A stretch of 64,000 nt of DNA from Cylicocyclus nassatus (lineage: Eukaryota > Nematoda > Chromadorea > Rhabditida > Strongylidae). A program made the translations under genes and the position numbers. The notes beneath the pieces are model-generated. The model worked only from the letters and a program-made list of their open reading frames with translations, was not told the origin of the DNA and ran no database searches. Below, one piece after another: positions 33,201 through 48,200 of the stretch (position 1 is its first letter; the number at the start of each line of letters is the position of its first letter). Location of the stretch: positions 49,411,585 through 49,475,584 of the forward strand of contig CATQJL010000316.1 of NCBI GenBank assembly GCA_958299035.1, read 5' to 3'.

Positions 33201-36200
33201 TTCACTTTGCGAAATTTGTAAAATTAGCCCCTGAAAAGGTGTAGAATGACATGTAATGGAATTGCAACAATGCCCCATCTCCTTGGTGATGTACTCTTGG
33301 GTCAGCCAAGCAAATAACATGGATTTGCGTAAATAGCAAATGATATGACCTTTCAGGTTTACCTTGCTTTTGCTTTGACAAGATCGAACAAAAGCTCATC
33401 ACATCATGAAATTACTAATACAGAGTTCTAATGGTTTGTATGTAAGAACTGTGTTTCAGTCACACTGGTGACATTAAGTATGAATAAATAAGAAAACCTT
33501 GAATCAGCTAAAAATTTTTGGAGATTAAGAGTTTTGAGCTGAACGGAATATTTTCTAGTGTTTTTTTGACTACCTTATACATATCAATAACATTTAAGAA
33601 CAGCACAATGAAGCTTACGGCAAAAATCATCTAGCGGCAAAATCATCTAGGGAAAATCTGAGTCTTAAGGAAGCATTTTCACCTTCTAGGCATCTAGAAA
33701 ATTTGTCGACTTTCAACAACATACTTTTTTCATAAAAGGATTTCTATCGATAATTTTACTGCGCTCTATCTTTGTTGCGTTTGCATGGATGATATGATTA
33801 CTACGACCTTCGTCAAACCTCTAAAAATTATGTGAGAAGCAATTAAATAGTGCGAGTTTCAATAAATCTCGGCATGATAGGAAGAAGAAGATATGTAAGA
33901 AGTGTTGAACCTTGTGCGCTCATAATTAACGAAGCAATAAAGGCAAGCAAAAGACTATGATAGAAGAGCAGAATTCTTTACGTAGCAATTTGGCAAGTCA
34001 TTATTCTTCTTGAAATTTGTAAATCTGTTCGCGAATGGTCGCGAAGCAAAATACCAAAAAAATGTTTACAGGATAGATTGCAATGATAAAAGGCTGATAG
34101 AATTGGAATTAGGAATGGCAGGCAAAGAGCTCAAGTACTGCAAGCTTTGAGAAGTATGTATGCGAACAAAGGCGCAGTACCAAGCCAGCATGCTTTTTTT
34201 CAGACTGTGTTAACAATAAATCTCGCTATCATGATAAAGCATAAATAATTCTCTAATGAAGTTGCTTCTTTAGTTAGCGTTGCGGATTTTTTATGACCCA
34301 ATACAGCTCTAAATACTTTGAAGCTAAATGTTAGCTACAATGAATTGCTGGAGTGAAGACTTCGACGTTTTGTGTATTTTAGATGAATAAGCAAAAGGAA
34401 AATGCTGTGATGTATGTTATGTAGTCAAGGATGGTTACATACATACAACTTTTAGAAGGAAGTAAGCAAATTTTTCCGAATGAGTCAGTTAGGATGGAGG
34501 AGAGATGTGAAAAACTAGCAAATGTGGAATAATCTGGCAGGATGTGTAACTTACTTGAAGTAGCCCATCTTTTGCAGCTCGATAAAGTAGCAGGATAAGT
34601 CATGCATATTTTTCAGCACCTGGAAAACCAGATATACGGTATTTTACCTACAGTGAGCTTCCTTTTTGTATACCTGTATATAACGATATTCAGTAGTGAC
34701 AATTTCCCATATAGCTTCTTGCTGATCTACGTGTCTTCGGGTTAAGGACTGGAAAAGATCATTCGAAAGCAGCGACGTCGCTTCTACCGTATGACTTACC
34801 CCACGGTCGCTGACTATATCGGTCCAATGGTTTTCGATTTCCGGAATTATGCTAGTCATTGGTTCCGTTCTTTCTTTCATTTCGTTCAATTTGTTCAGCA
34901 TTTCCTTCTCCTAGAAGCAATGACGCATTTTATGAGTTCAGAATTACCAGGTGGAAATTTGAGATTTTCTTGCAAGACATTGACGTAAATGCGCAGCTAC
35001 ATATCTTTCGAAAGAAAGGAATTTACATTGTTAGCTCACTACAAAAAAAAAACTCTCTCACTGCTACGTTACGCTAATCTACACCCCCTGAGACGATGTG
35101 AAAAATGATGCCAATAAGGGCCTGCCACAAAGATATTAGCTTCTTGAATTACCATTTCTAACAATGATATTGTAAAACCCTGTGCATTCATTGCGTATTA
35201 TATTTGAAGAGACTACCAAATCGAGTGAGAAAGGGCTTTGATTGATTGTCACTTTTCTTTTTATATTCGGTCTCTTGCCTTCCTCCTTGTGTCCCATAAA
35301 GCAATGGAATTTCTACTTCCCATCAATCATTCACTTTCGGGCATCACCCAAGCTGCGAGAAAAAAAATGATAGAAAATGCTCTCATATGGACATCATTTC
35401 AGACATGACACTTCCCACCCGCTTCTTGGTTTGATTGCTGTCAAAAAACATTTTTTTAAAACCTTAGGAGCTCTTTCATATTAAAAAATCCAAGATATGA
35501 TGATATAAAAGATAGTTTTAAATTCATGGCTGAGACTATTGGCACGCATGGCATGCATGCAAGATCCAACAAAGACATGAGATTTTACAAGACTTATAAT
35601 TTTTAGTTTTTTCTAGCTAGTTATTTAATCTGAGAGATAACAATAGCTCTTCTACATATCTGCTTGTTCTATGCACCAAAGGAAATGGAAAGCTGACCTT
35701 AGCGAAGAATAAGCTTATTCGACTGGAAGTTACTGAACGAGCTCTACGTGTGCCTCCGTCATCGGCTGCCAGTGAGCACGAAGGCTCATCCATTGCAGAA
35801 TCCCTAAAAATGGTGAGATAATATCCTTGTAGAAGTACAAAGCAGATCTTTTGGAAATGCTTGGAGATAGGTGGGTGGAGAAGAGTAGGTAGGAAAATTG
35901 TCGTTTACTGTATGAGCTTAGCAAAAAACTTATGAAACTTGAAGAAGTACAGCCACAGCAACCATGGAAGAGGAATGATGTTCTGTAGACTATGGGTAAG
36001 CCGAGAAAACAAAACAAGCATCGAAAAGCTGCAAAACGCTTCAAAGCACAGCAATAAATATAGAGATGGATTATGGCTGAAGCGAGGCGAGCGCGAACGA
36101 AAGCAAAATGAAGAATTTGACGCTGCAAGAACACTCGAAAGCCCAGGGAACGACATCGGCGAGCTTATGAACAGGGTGTGGGCTCTCACTGGAGGCTCTC

Positions 36201-39200
36201 ACCTCAAAGAGCTATCACTGCCCCTGCCGTCGACGTCCTCGGTTGAATGCACACGATACTCCTGCCGCGCTTTTTGCATCTGCAACATATGATTTCATTC
36301 GAGGTGGCTGGCAACCATTAGCCGAGAGTGAAAGCTCTGAAACCTTACCACTCTCGAATGAACAAACGAGCTCTTCCTGCTGACGGCGTCGGCGCTCATC
36401 TTTCGGCTCGGCCGCTCGCTGGCCCCCGCCTCGTCCATCGAGAGCGTGGCGCGAGTGTGGCGACCCACTCTCATTCCTGGTCGTCCTAAATGTGAAGTGT
36501 GGTCTCATCAATAGCACCTCGAAAACCAGCAAAGAGTAGTCGAAAATCAAGCGAGGGTAGTCTGGGGTCTCATAGAACAGCAAAACCAAAATTTGGCTTG
36601 TAACTCGTTGTTTGAAAGGAGAGGACAAAAATGCGAAACTGCTAAGAAATTGCTGCTGACCGAAGATAAGAACATTAGTTAATCATCCTAGTCACCCCAT
36701 TATATGCCCTTAGTAGAAACATGTACTATCTAATCATTGTTCTAATTAGCAGGAGGGTTAATTTTTCCACTCCAAACCGACAAAAACAAAAAAGTGCGTC
36801 TCTATTTTAACTCCCAGACATGCGAGTTTTCTCTTTGTTCCACAGTTATGAGACCGAAACTGCTGTTAGCTGTCCTATACTCCTGCCCTGATTGTTTTTG
36901 AAATCGTAAACTCCACCACTGTAGTAAGTTCGTTTGGTCCGAGATGTTTAGAATAAAGTGAATCACCATTTTTGTTATGGTAGTAAATGCAAAAGTTTGC
37001 TCACAGATCGATACGATACGAGCTAATAAAAAAAGCATTATATCGTTTTTTTTAATTTCGTCAAAGATGTCAAAAAATGTTAGAAAACCTAGAAGGTTCA
37101 ATCATTATTGACTTGACCCTCGATTTGTTACCCACTCTTTTCCAACTGAGGGGAATTCCTACTAATGAACCAACAAGGAATGTATTTTGTTATTTTTTTC
37201 TCATTTTGATTTCGACATGATGGAATCTCAAATATGTAATCAAATTCTAGATTCATTAACATAATGTAAAGCAAATAAATCGAAAAGTCTTGAATCAAAC
37301 GGGTTTTCATGAATTTCTGTTGCAAATCACAAGGCAAGTTAGATATAATGCAGTTTGCTTCATATAGCATGTGCTCTGTCAAAGAAGTCACATTTAACTT
37401 CGGCGTAATGATCCCGAAACGATTTGCAATTCCAAAAAGGGCTATAGAATATTGCTTCCGATTTCTCTTCTCGCCTTCCATGAGTGATAAATGGATCATT
37501 TGATTACGTGCTGACAACAAGGAAGAAGGGAGATTTGATGTTTGAAATGTTTAGCGTTTTTGCGCTTTGATGGAATCCATAGAGGTATCAATAGCAATTT
37601 TCTAATTCATGCTTCAACTTTTATTAGCCAGCCTTCTCAACATAAAAATACACAGAAAAGGGTAATAAGCGTGAAATGACCGTCTAGATATGATGTGGAG
37701 ATAGTTGTTTATGACAAAATTTAATCTTAGTGGTGCTTGAGCTCTGATTGTGAAAAGTAACTGAAAAATCCTCCAGTTTGTAAAGCTATATATAAAGGTG
37801 ATAATGATTTAGGGTTTTTTCGCTCCTAACATTTATTCGGCCTCTGCGCAATGGTCCCAAATTTCATTACTTTGCCAGATGAGAAATTTTTTTGTCATGC
37901 ACTTGTAAAGCGATTAAATCAGAAATATGCTTTAATTTTGTTCTTCGAAAAAATTACGCAAATAAAAAATTTGTTTACTTCTCTGTGCTTGATGGCAGCG
38001 TGCAGCGGAGTAAATAGCTTATGTGGGTCGCAGGGTGATCAGAGGGGCAGGCTTGCAATTATAAATAAATGTTTTAAGTTGTAAATAACTGAAATATTCC
38101 TTTGTTTTTCATAGCTTGAAGCATTCTTGCAAAAAAATCCTTTGATCCCTGACGCCCCTTTCTCTAAAATTTAGAATTACTGGTCCGAAAAAATTACATC
38201 GAAAGGCTTGGATGACACCACGCCCGCCCCTCTTTCGAAAAAATTTTGCCGTTTGCTCCTCCCAGAATATTTCCCCAATTGCCGCTAATGCATTGGGGTT
38301 CATAATTTTGCTTTCTTCCAATTTATTGTTCGATTGTTTAACGTGATTCACAGTCTTATTTGGTAAAGAAATGAATTACAATTATGATAACAGTATGGGC
38401 ATGCTTTGACGGTTTCTACAAGGATGTTTCGAGTTTTCATAATCTCTTAGATCTGGTAAGCTTCTCAGCTAACCTGAATGTTGCTGACAGCCAAGAAGGT
38501 TTCGTGCTTACTCAGCTAATATGAACCGGTAAATGAAGAGGAGAAAAGGACTCTAATCTACGACTGAAAACTTGTTGACATAGATGACGTTTACTCATTA
38601 ATCTTTCGCTCATATTAATTGCGTGGGCAGCACTTTCATCTAAACAAAAGAGCTAATATAATGTTAGCGCTAAGACTTTACACTTTGACTAATTTCTTAT
38701 GAATGACATGAAAAGGGCATAAAAGGACTTACTGACGAGTTTGCGTCTACGTCTTCCGATTGACATCATGGGAGGACCGTAGCAACCGTCTCTATTATAC
38801 CAGAAAGAAATAGTGGCGAGGTTTTAGAAAATAATTTTCCTTCACAGAATAGAAGCGCAACTCCGAGCTACGTTCGATTTGAGTCAGTGTTCGCAGAAAA
38901 AGGACATGAATGCACTGGAGCTGAAGCGTAAGTCCGTCTATAGTCTTACTATTATGTACTACTTAATCGCGCACTCCTATGCTTGGATGAGGAAGTCAGC
39001 ATAGAGATGGCTTGTAGACTTTCACAAGGCGCTTTGAAAAATTGTACAAATGCGAGTTGATAATTTTTCGCGAAAGATTTCAAAAATGCTTATAAGGCTT
39101 TGAATCTTTTGGTAAATCGCATTGGCGAATAATGAAATATGGAGGACGGTAGTTCAAACTAAGCTGATTTATAGAGTTCCGTGTCAAACAACCTGCTCCA

Positions 39201-42200
39201 GAAAACTCCGAAATTTCTCCAAAATTGAAGATTTTCTTGACGCACACAACGTTCATTTCGCAGCTCGTTTTGTTGAAATGATTGTATTAGGCTTTCACAA
39301 AACTAAGCCATTTTTTTATACAAATCAAAGTGTTTTTGTTCTCCTAGCAGACTTAGGGTACCATAAAGTACGATAAAATATACAAGTCTGTATAACGACT
39401 TCTAAGGATGCATCTAAGTAAGTTGTCATGCAGGTAAAGTCTGGAGCTAATTTTTCGACTACCCTAAAAATCGAATCTTTTTTCAAAAAATCTCCAAAGA
39501 CCTCCAGCTTAGTCTACAGTAGACACACAGGTTACTCATATATAAATTAGCTGCATTCTTTTCGAGACTCTGATTAAAGAAATAAAAATAGTCCAAAACG
39601 TCCAAAATGCAAAAATGCCACTTTCTTCGGTTTTTTGGTGTTAAACTTAGTATCTCTCATTTCCGAAAGCATTAACGAGATATAATTATAAAGCAGTGAC
39701 GTACTCAGGAATTCCGTTCAAGGGGGGGGGGGGGGCAAAAATTCTTTTGCTGAAGGTGCGTGGCGTTAGCCGTGCACTCCGAAAACTCTTTGGTAGTATG
39801 CTTCCTAAAATTCCCCGAACCCCGAAATTTCTGGAAAGGGGGCGGGGCGTCGCACCGGCCACTCCTCCGAAAAAAAAATTTTTTTATCAAGCTAATTCCA
39901 TTTCAAAATTATTTCAATCAATTATAAATATAAACAAGTCACTTGCACATTTTTATAACTCATGTAAGCAACTTGTAAAGGCGTCCCCCCTCCCCCCTGC
40001 GCCACTGTTATAACGTTATACTTACTAGGTCTTGCAGTACACAATCACATAGGAGGAGCTGGGGGCGGGTATGCCATTTTTGGACTAATGTTTTTTCCTT
40101 GATTTCTATGCGCGAAAAAATCTAGCAAATGCATTGATGAATACTATGTATCTTGTATATGATCACCAATGAGCCTCCTAGATTTTTTCGCGAAAATCAG
40201 TTCCCAGGTATTAAATTTTTTTCTTGAACCTGGCTCCGAACTCTACTTGGATCACGACTTAGGTGGATCTCTGGTGGTCATTATGTGCTTGCTTTACTCT
40301 ATCAAATGTTATCTCAAGTTTGCTAGCAATAGAAACAGTTTTATCTATTTGGAAAAACGATTCATTTTTAGGTCAATCTAATACATCAAGCAAACCTTTC
40401 TGTTGGCTTATATAGGAGAGTGTTTGCACATATGTCTCAAGATTAACTATATAAGGGGCTTTGACGCAACTTTGTTCTAATTTGTCGCTGCATGTAAGCT
40501 TACGATTTAAGGTCATTATCTAGCCTAATAGCTTATCGAAATCATCGATAGCGATGGCATCCTCGAGAAATACCGTTATATCCTCACGTTGAGTATATTA
40601 AATGCAACAAAAAGTATCTGCCAAGCCTATGAAGTAGCAGAAAAAGAATAACAAAGAAGTAGCGGTAACAGAGTGCAAGGTTACGTAAAGAAGTAGACAA
40701 TAAAAAATACTCCGCGCGATCGATCTGGGTCTGTTTCATTGCCCAAATTCAATTAGGGTGTATTAAGGTCAGTCCAAGGGATTATTTCGAAGATGTCACA
40801 GTGCACTTATAGTTGGTGGTTGTGAGTCAGAGGAAAATGCCTCATATTTTTGCTACAATACATTGAGGATAAATACGAGAACTTGCGTAACACCGTAGAC
40901 AAATGGATTTTGAAGCATGTGGAGAAATTTAGACTATTAGGCTTGTGGTTATCTTTACACTTTTCAAAGCGGGTCCCTGCAATTACATAAGGGACATACG
41001 CACTTAGATGTAGTTACCGATGTTTATAGTCCAAGGAAGTAAACAGGATTTAGTGTGGGGAAAGTCAGCTGCTTTGCGAATATTCATTTTTGGGGATAAA
41101 TTCTTTCAAAACATTGCTCTTAGTTCTTCTTTTCTCTTCTTAAGCTTTTAACAAAACGATTTGGTTTTAACGGTGTAGTTCTCGACTATAGTGGTGCATT
41201 TAGAGCGCAGAATCTCGAATTCGAGATGAAACACGCAATGGCGCCTCGACTTGCAACCTACTCGGCCACCTCTAATTAGGTCCAGACGGCACGCAAGTTT
41301 CTTGCTTTTGAGAGTGCTATCTGCGATATAGGCACTTTGATGTAGTCAGATGAAGAGAGGAGGAGACGATGAAGCCGCACTTACTCTAATCTTGGATGGG
41401 AAGTCTGAAGTAACCGTCAGCATCCGAAATGGGTGAAAAAGATGTAGAGCTTTTACGGGCCGCACTACTCAAGCATGCCTAACAAACTTAAGCTGTGTCT
41501 TTCCTTCTTTTTGAGTGGCTAAACTCTGAAAATGAGTTAAAACACAAATTTCAAAGTCTGACAACTACATGCGCACGCCTTTTCCAAGTTCCTTACAAGG
41601 ATATTTGGCCGAGTGGCGTTTTCATATAAATTTATAGAGTCCTACAAAGTATGGAACGCTGATTCCAAATCTGCTTTCGTTATCTGCATGCTTCTGGGAA
41701 GGAAAACGTGGAAATTTTCTAAGGTAAAAGTTGGGGGTTTGGCCGAGATAGAATAGAGGTTGGGGACTTTCCGCCGCCTGAAATGAGTAGAGTGACTAGT
41801 ATGAGGCTACTAAAATGAAGGTGAACATTAATTGCAAAAAGTGCCCTGGCAGTAATGATGACCCCATTTGAGCTTACAGACTAAGTTCTGAATGATTTTA
41901 TCCTACCCTCATGCGAATTTCTGCTTCACAAATTCGCATAATTTCTCAGAAAGTGCTTTGATAACGAAAGCAGATTTGGAATCAACGTTCCATGCTCTAT
42001 AAGTCGATATACATTTCAATTTTATATAAAAACGCCACTTCGACCAAGTGTCCTTTCCTTGTTAGTTACAAGCCTGGTTTTCCGCCGACACTTTTGACTG
42101 CTACTACGATTACAGTACCGATCGTAATTTGTGAAAAAATCACCACACTTCGCCGGAGTTCGCTGGATTTTGCGTTGCATCGCCATATCTTGCTTCAGAA

Positions 42201-45200
42201 TAGAAGAATTCCGAATCCAAAGCACCATTTGCTCACTCGAAGATGCATCTTTTGATATATAGAAGGGCCTGTTTGGGCAGGTTAGTCTGCCGATTTTATG
42301 AATCCTTCCAGATTTCTGCTAACGGCAAAAGGTTTCGAACAAAGGTCAACTTACTGTAAGCAAAAATTGGGAAAGCAAGTTGAAGTTTTGACCGTCTATT
42401 TTGTTCATACAGGCACTTTTATATATATCAGAAGATGCTTGTAAAGCTGAGTTTGTTATTATACTTGGAATTCGTCCACTCTGAAGCAAGACATAGCGGT
42501 GCAACGCGAAGTTCGGCGAACACAGGCGGAGTGCGGCGATTTTTCCACGAATTACGACTATTGTGGGTGGGCGGTAGTTGCAATATAAAGCAATATATCC
42601 GATTACCGAGTGAAAGAGTTCACTTGCAGGAAAGTGTAGCCATTTTTGGATTCACGTGGTAACCAGATAAATGGCACCCCAGAGCGCAATGAAAGACAAG
42701 CACTCGCATCCGGATGAAATTAGTCGCGTGGGTGTGGAGTGATTGCTTTTCGCCAAAAAATCGGATAACCCACTCTTGCGGCTTACCGAATTTGGATAGA
42801 GGTAGTAACAATTTTGGCGATGAATGGGTATCGACTAAAAAGACATGGTTGCTGAAAAAGTTTGGCAGGGTTTGAAGTAAGTTCTTGCTGCGGATAGGCG
42901 AAAACGTAGCATACAATGAAATCATGTGCCAAACTATACCAAGAGTTTGTCGTTTTGGAAACTATACAAAATTTGCGGTACAGTTTTGGGTGAACATCTA
43001 TTATTATGCGAAATACAAATTTTTGTACTGATGAAAAAAAGTGGAAGTGTTTGGCCACATACTGAATCAGCATAAAGGTATATGAAAAACTATCATTTTG
43101 AGTGTTAAAAATTATAATTGGCTGGAACTATCAAAATATTATTTCTACCATCAAATTTCTGAAAAGAAAGCACATTAAGCAAGGAGCGGGAAAAGAATAT
43201 GTTTGAAATGAATCTCTCGAAAACCCATTGGCTCATAAAAGTAAGAAAATTATGTTTGAGTTGAGCTCGTGAAGCAGTCCATCACATGCTCGAGCTTGCC
43301 AAAAACTGCATCTATGGATGCGGCTGGCAATAATAATAACATTTGCAGCCGTGCAAGCAAAGCTGAGCTTTCAAAAAAGTAATCAATGGTGAAGAATCTG
43401 GAAAAATAGTGCGAATGAGCATGAAAGCTGAGTCCCAAGCTACAAAATTTTCTCCACTCTTTGCCTCTCGCAACATATTTTTTCCTTGATCACGTTGCTT
43501 AAGTGGGAACATATGTGATTTTTGAGCGACTAGGAGAGCTACGTTTTGAGAATAAGCTTCAAACAATAGATAAAGAATGTAACAAAGCTTCTAATGGCAG
43601 ATACGTTTACGAATGTCACTGAGTCACATATCAGATGAGGATAATGGACGTAGCTCCCTAGGCAGCGCAAAACAGGTTCTCATGTTCGCCATTTCTTTTT
43701 TTTCGGATCTATAGGATAGCAAGCCATAGTAAAAAAGAAGACAATTATTCAGTAGAGCAGGTGCATGCTGCAGGGGATTGGTCAAACTCATTTGACTATA
43801 CGATACCTTCCCAGGGTTAATTAGCTCTTCTGGCGATAATGAAAAACGGAGTGTAGGCAGTCTGGTGTGGGAGATATAAGGATTAAGAAGCAAGAGGAAG
43901 TGAAGCACTTCATAGGCTGTCTCAGAGTCAGTTTGCGAAATCATTTGGAGCATGGCTTACTGCTATTTCTTAATGAGACAAAATAGGAATGTTTGTAGGG
44001 GCTGTTAGGGTCTAAGTGCGAAGATTCCTTGGTTCATTCAAGGCAGGCAACTTAAGCTGAGCGCAGGAATCATTCATGAGTAATCGAAGGTCTTCTCTCT
44101 CTTCGTTCGAACCCCCGCTGCATTTCTGATAGCTTCGAGAATGAGTACCGAAAGATCAGAGAAACATAGCCGGTTATGAATTATTTGAACGAATACTCCA
44201 TTACTGAAGCACACGTTTTTCTCAGAAAATGCGCGAAGTTTCGGGAGAAAAGGAAGTAGTTTTATATTCGTTTTCCTGTTCTTCAGTGAAGTTTGTTCTT
44301 TGAGAGTCGACTTAACCAAACTGCTTCTCGTTAGGCAGAGCAGTGGCACTAATACTTTGTAAAAACTTGTAGCATCGGAAAATTGATTTTCCGTAATTTG
44401 TGTCATTAGCCGGATAAGTGCCGCTTAAATCCATTGCATGTTTGACTTCAAAGCTAAGATGTAGTGAAAGAATGCTTTAGAATGAAAAATGATATCACCA
44501 GGGAAAAAATATATATGGCAAACAAAACTGCCATTGCTTGTTCCAACCTTTTCAGAATGAGTTAAACTTCGTCACGAACATACACGGAAAAATTTGAGAA
44601 AACATCTTTAGGAATGTACTGAATAAGCAGTTAACGTAAAATTCCAGAAATTCCAAGATAAAGGCTGTCCAAACTTATACATGGATATCCATCTGCCGTT
44701 CCAGGAAAAGAAATCGAAATTAATCAAAGTCCAAGTCTGCATGTGCTATACATAGCTTGGATATTCTTATGTAGTTCGTGTCTGCTGTAGAAAAACGAGA
44801 ATGACTTAGGCTAAGCGACCTCACGAGAAGCTCCACAGGGATTTATAGCAAGAGAGTCTCGTGTGTTTTCCATTGCTTCGTAAATGAAGTTTGAATGAGA
44901 GATGATACGAGAGAAATCTCCGTCATTCAGAAAAGAAAGTGTGGAAGAAAGACTTGAAAAATCAGCAAAAAAGTGCAAAAACTAGAGGCGTACTCGATAT
45001 GTACTTTTATGCAATTCTAGTTTTCTCTAAGCCTTGTAAAACCATAAAACCCAGCGCGAGATCAAATTACATTGAAAGAAAAATGATTGCGTGTACTTAC
45101 CCTTTTCCCCGGCCACCCTGACGGAATGCATGCGGGAGGGACATGAAACAGGCTGTTTCCTGTGCTGCGCCCTCACATTGGCAATTCACTCAAGGACAGC

Positions 45201-48200
45201 AGCAGATTGCTGAGAAATCTCTCCAAACTAGTAAAAACTCAATTACAGCATCTCAGCTGGCAATTACTACAACATGCTGATTTGCACTTTTTCTCTACCT
45301 CTCAAGCACAGCTTAACAACCATTTCAAACGCGCTGCAGTTCCACCTTTACCGCCTTTGCTTCAAGTGCCTCAAAGCATGCTCTGAAAACTCGGCTAATT
45401 AGGAGGTATTCAAGGTGCATAGGTAGCTGGACGGGTTTTTCTACGTAGAAGAAAGATTTGCAAGATCTAATAAGTCCAAAGACAGCGCTCACGCTAAGCA
45501 CATACAGCCAAAGTAACATCGCAACACATCAGCTATTCTTCCTTTCCAATGAAGAATTTCCAAAGAAGCACGAACAGACATGCATTAGAATGTTCTCGCA
45601 CACTCTGGAGAGTGGATAATGTTGATTGAAGCAGCCGCCTTTATTACGAAAAAGCATGGGTTGTTTGTTTTTGTGTATGTTGCTAGGCATTCTTCATAAG
45701 GCAGCAGCACCCACTCGCCTATTCTTCATTGTAATTTCCTAATTCAATGCTTCGCTAGAAGAGGAGGCAAAGATTTATTTTCCTTTTCTTATGCATAGGA
45801 AATAGAGCAATAGGTGATGCATCTTGGCGATTGCTTCAATTCTATGGGCCTTCTGAATAGGAGATTGCGAGAGAATGAGAGGCTTTCCTTGTAAAATTTT
45901 CAGTATTGCCCTTTTTAAGAGAATCTTTTCAGCCTCAATTCTCACATCTATACCAACGGAAAGAAGTCGGAAGAGGAAGACGAGAATTTCAGCACAGCTC
46001 TGCGAAAAATTTTGTTTACTTGAGTGAGGTATATTTATGAATGTGAGAAAGTGTGAATTTCGAGAGGGTATAGTACAGAATATCATTTTACATTGGCACT
46101 TTTGGAATACGATAGGGTGTCATCCACATGGATTTCACAGAATGGTGGCAGAGGCGTTGCCGAGAGGACTTTCGAGCTGCTCAAAATTAGTTATTGAGTT
46201 TATTCATAATTTTTTTCAAATCCAACGCTAAAATCACTTGTTGCCAATGTTTTTTAATGCGCCTCGGGTACAGTTGGGGCGCTTTCAAAAACATGGATTA
46301 TATTAGGTTGTCCCATAAGTCTTTTCATGTCCGTTCACACCATAAGTCAGTTCTTCTAGTATTTCTAATAAAACGCGGGGCGCCACTCGACAGATCAAAG
46401 CAAGCTCCACAAAATGGCATTCAAAAGTTTGCACAAAGCTTAATACGTATCAAGTTTCAAACCAAAATAAAAAAATTTTTCGAATAGTTATCCGCTCCAA
46501 TACTGCCACAAATTGTCAACCTTGTTGGCGCCGTAGTTCTTGAAAAATATCGAATCAGAGGTTCGAATGAAAAGGCTTATGGGACAATCTAAGAAGTATT
46601 TCTTAGACAGGCCACTTACAGACCGCAAACATATGATCATAGAATGCTAAACTATATGAATACATATGGAAAAGGAAACAGTATTATTAGGCGCGGGGGT
46701 TGCCATTTTACCCATCATTTTCTATACTTCCTAGCAATGGAAGCCCAAGCAGCGCACATTAAAGGAGAGCAACAGAAAGACAAAGTTCTGGTAAAATCGG
46801 AATTTTTCATGAGAAAACCGAATATTTCCTCACTAGGCGAGCCCTTTGGGTTTCGGTGTGTCCTCGCCCGAGACAGCGATGGTGCGAACTGACATGGAAT
46901 CAGGCGTAGGTAAACAAACGCAATGAAGAGTGCAACGATGGAACAGAGCCGTGTGCTCGGAATTAGTGACCAAACCACACACTCACGCTGAGCAACCTCT
47001 CTATACACACAACATAAATGGAGTAGTGCGTAATGGCGAAGACTCACTGAGTGAGTGAAACCTGCAGCGAAATTACGTTGACCGAAAGTCGTGGCAGAGT
47101 CTCAAATGAGAGGTTGTGCGCGCTCGCGCTCGAAGAGTGCTGGCCGCTGGGGCTTCAGATTGCGCCAAGGACAACGTTTTCAAGGACTCGATTTAGTTAT
47201 ATGCGAAGGTTACCGCATAGACAATGCTGGGAGCAGTGGAAAGAAAGAAAAAAACGAGAATTTGATGGGAGATAAGGCTGTTTCGCTGTTAACCATAAAT
47301 CAGGTTATAGATATTATTATTTCTCCATACCATGTCATAGTTTTTGGTATAGCTCCACTAAAATTGCAAGATTACAATAATTATGTACGCGGTTCAATAA
47401 AATTATAGAGTGATACCCTGCGCCAAGAAACAAGACTAGAAGAATTTATCAGTTGTAATTCTTTTTTCTTGACTATACCGCTAGTATTAACCACCCGGGT
47501 GTATGTCAATAGGCGCGAATTTTATTGCCAGATAGATACTAAATAGCGCTTTTTTAGTGTTTAACAATGTTCTAAAAGATTTTCAAAAATCTGGAAAGAT
47601 ATGCAAGACCACTGCCAGGGCTGTTTATCCTCATATCTTAAAATAGATTCAAAACATGGATGGTCAAAAACCCGCGAAAATGCGACTTATCACAATTTCA
47701 TGGATATTTTGATCAATTTTTCACCAAAAGCCGTCGAATTTAGTTAGTGGTAATATCAAATGTTACTAATCTAGAACAATCTTCTAATATTTTTGGAGGC
47801 TCGCATGACTCTAAATTAAGCAGTTGCATTATTGACCTTTAAAAAATCGCGCCTCTTTACCGTCTCCCAACCCACCCTATAAATCATAATATTTTGCGTG
47901 ATTTGACCATTTTCCTATCAGATGATGACCGGTCCTAAGGTTGCAGATTATTCACAGTTTGAGGCTATATAGCTGTATAGAAAGTGCGTTATTTCAAGAG
48001 CAAACAGAGATTAAGAAATGTAAGCGAACAGGCGATTATGATCAGCCTCTGGTGCCGAGTTATTCAAATTGATTCGAAAATTTTTGGCCAAAAATCAACG
48101 AATTTGAAGCCATTTTGAATAGGATTGGTATGATGAGAATTGTCTACACAGCTGACATTAAGGCTACTCAAAGTTTATAGGTTGGATAGGGTACAGCGAT

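Noticed and set aside
34274..35700. Alternative first exon of the RhoGEF at the MDEPSC Met (near 35792)
   Set aside because: That ATG is internal to exon 7, which has a proper acceptor and a phase matching exon 6, so no separate start is needed.
38109..38351. Fourth copy of the CAGTGGCG hAT MITE family
   Set aside because: Only weak resemblance in the GC-rich blocks and no recognisable termini.
43624..44406. Minus-strand exons of the RhoGEF between exons 4 and 5
   Set aside because: Frames are open but exon 4 joins exon 5 in phase (G|GA) without them, and they lack good acceptors/donors and homology.
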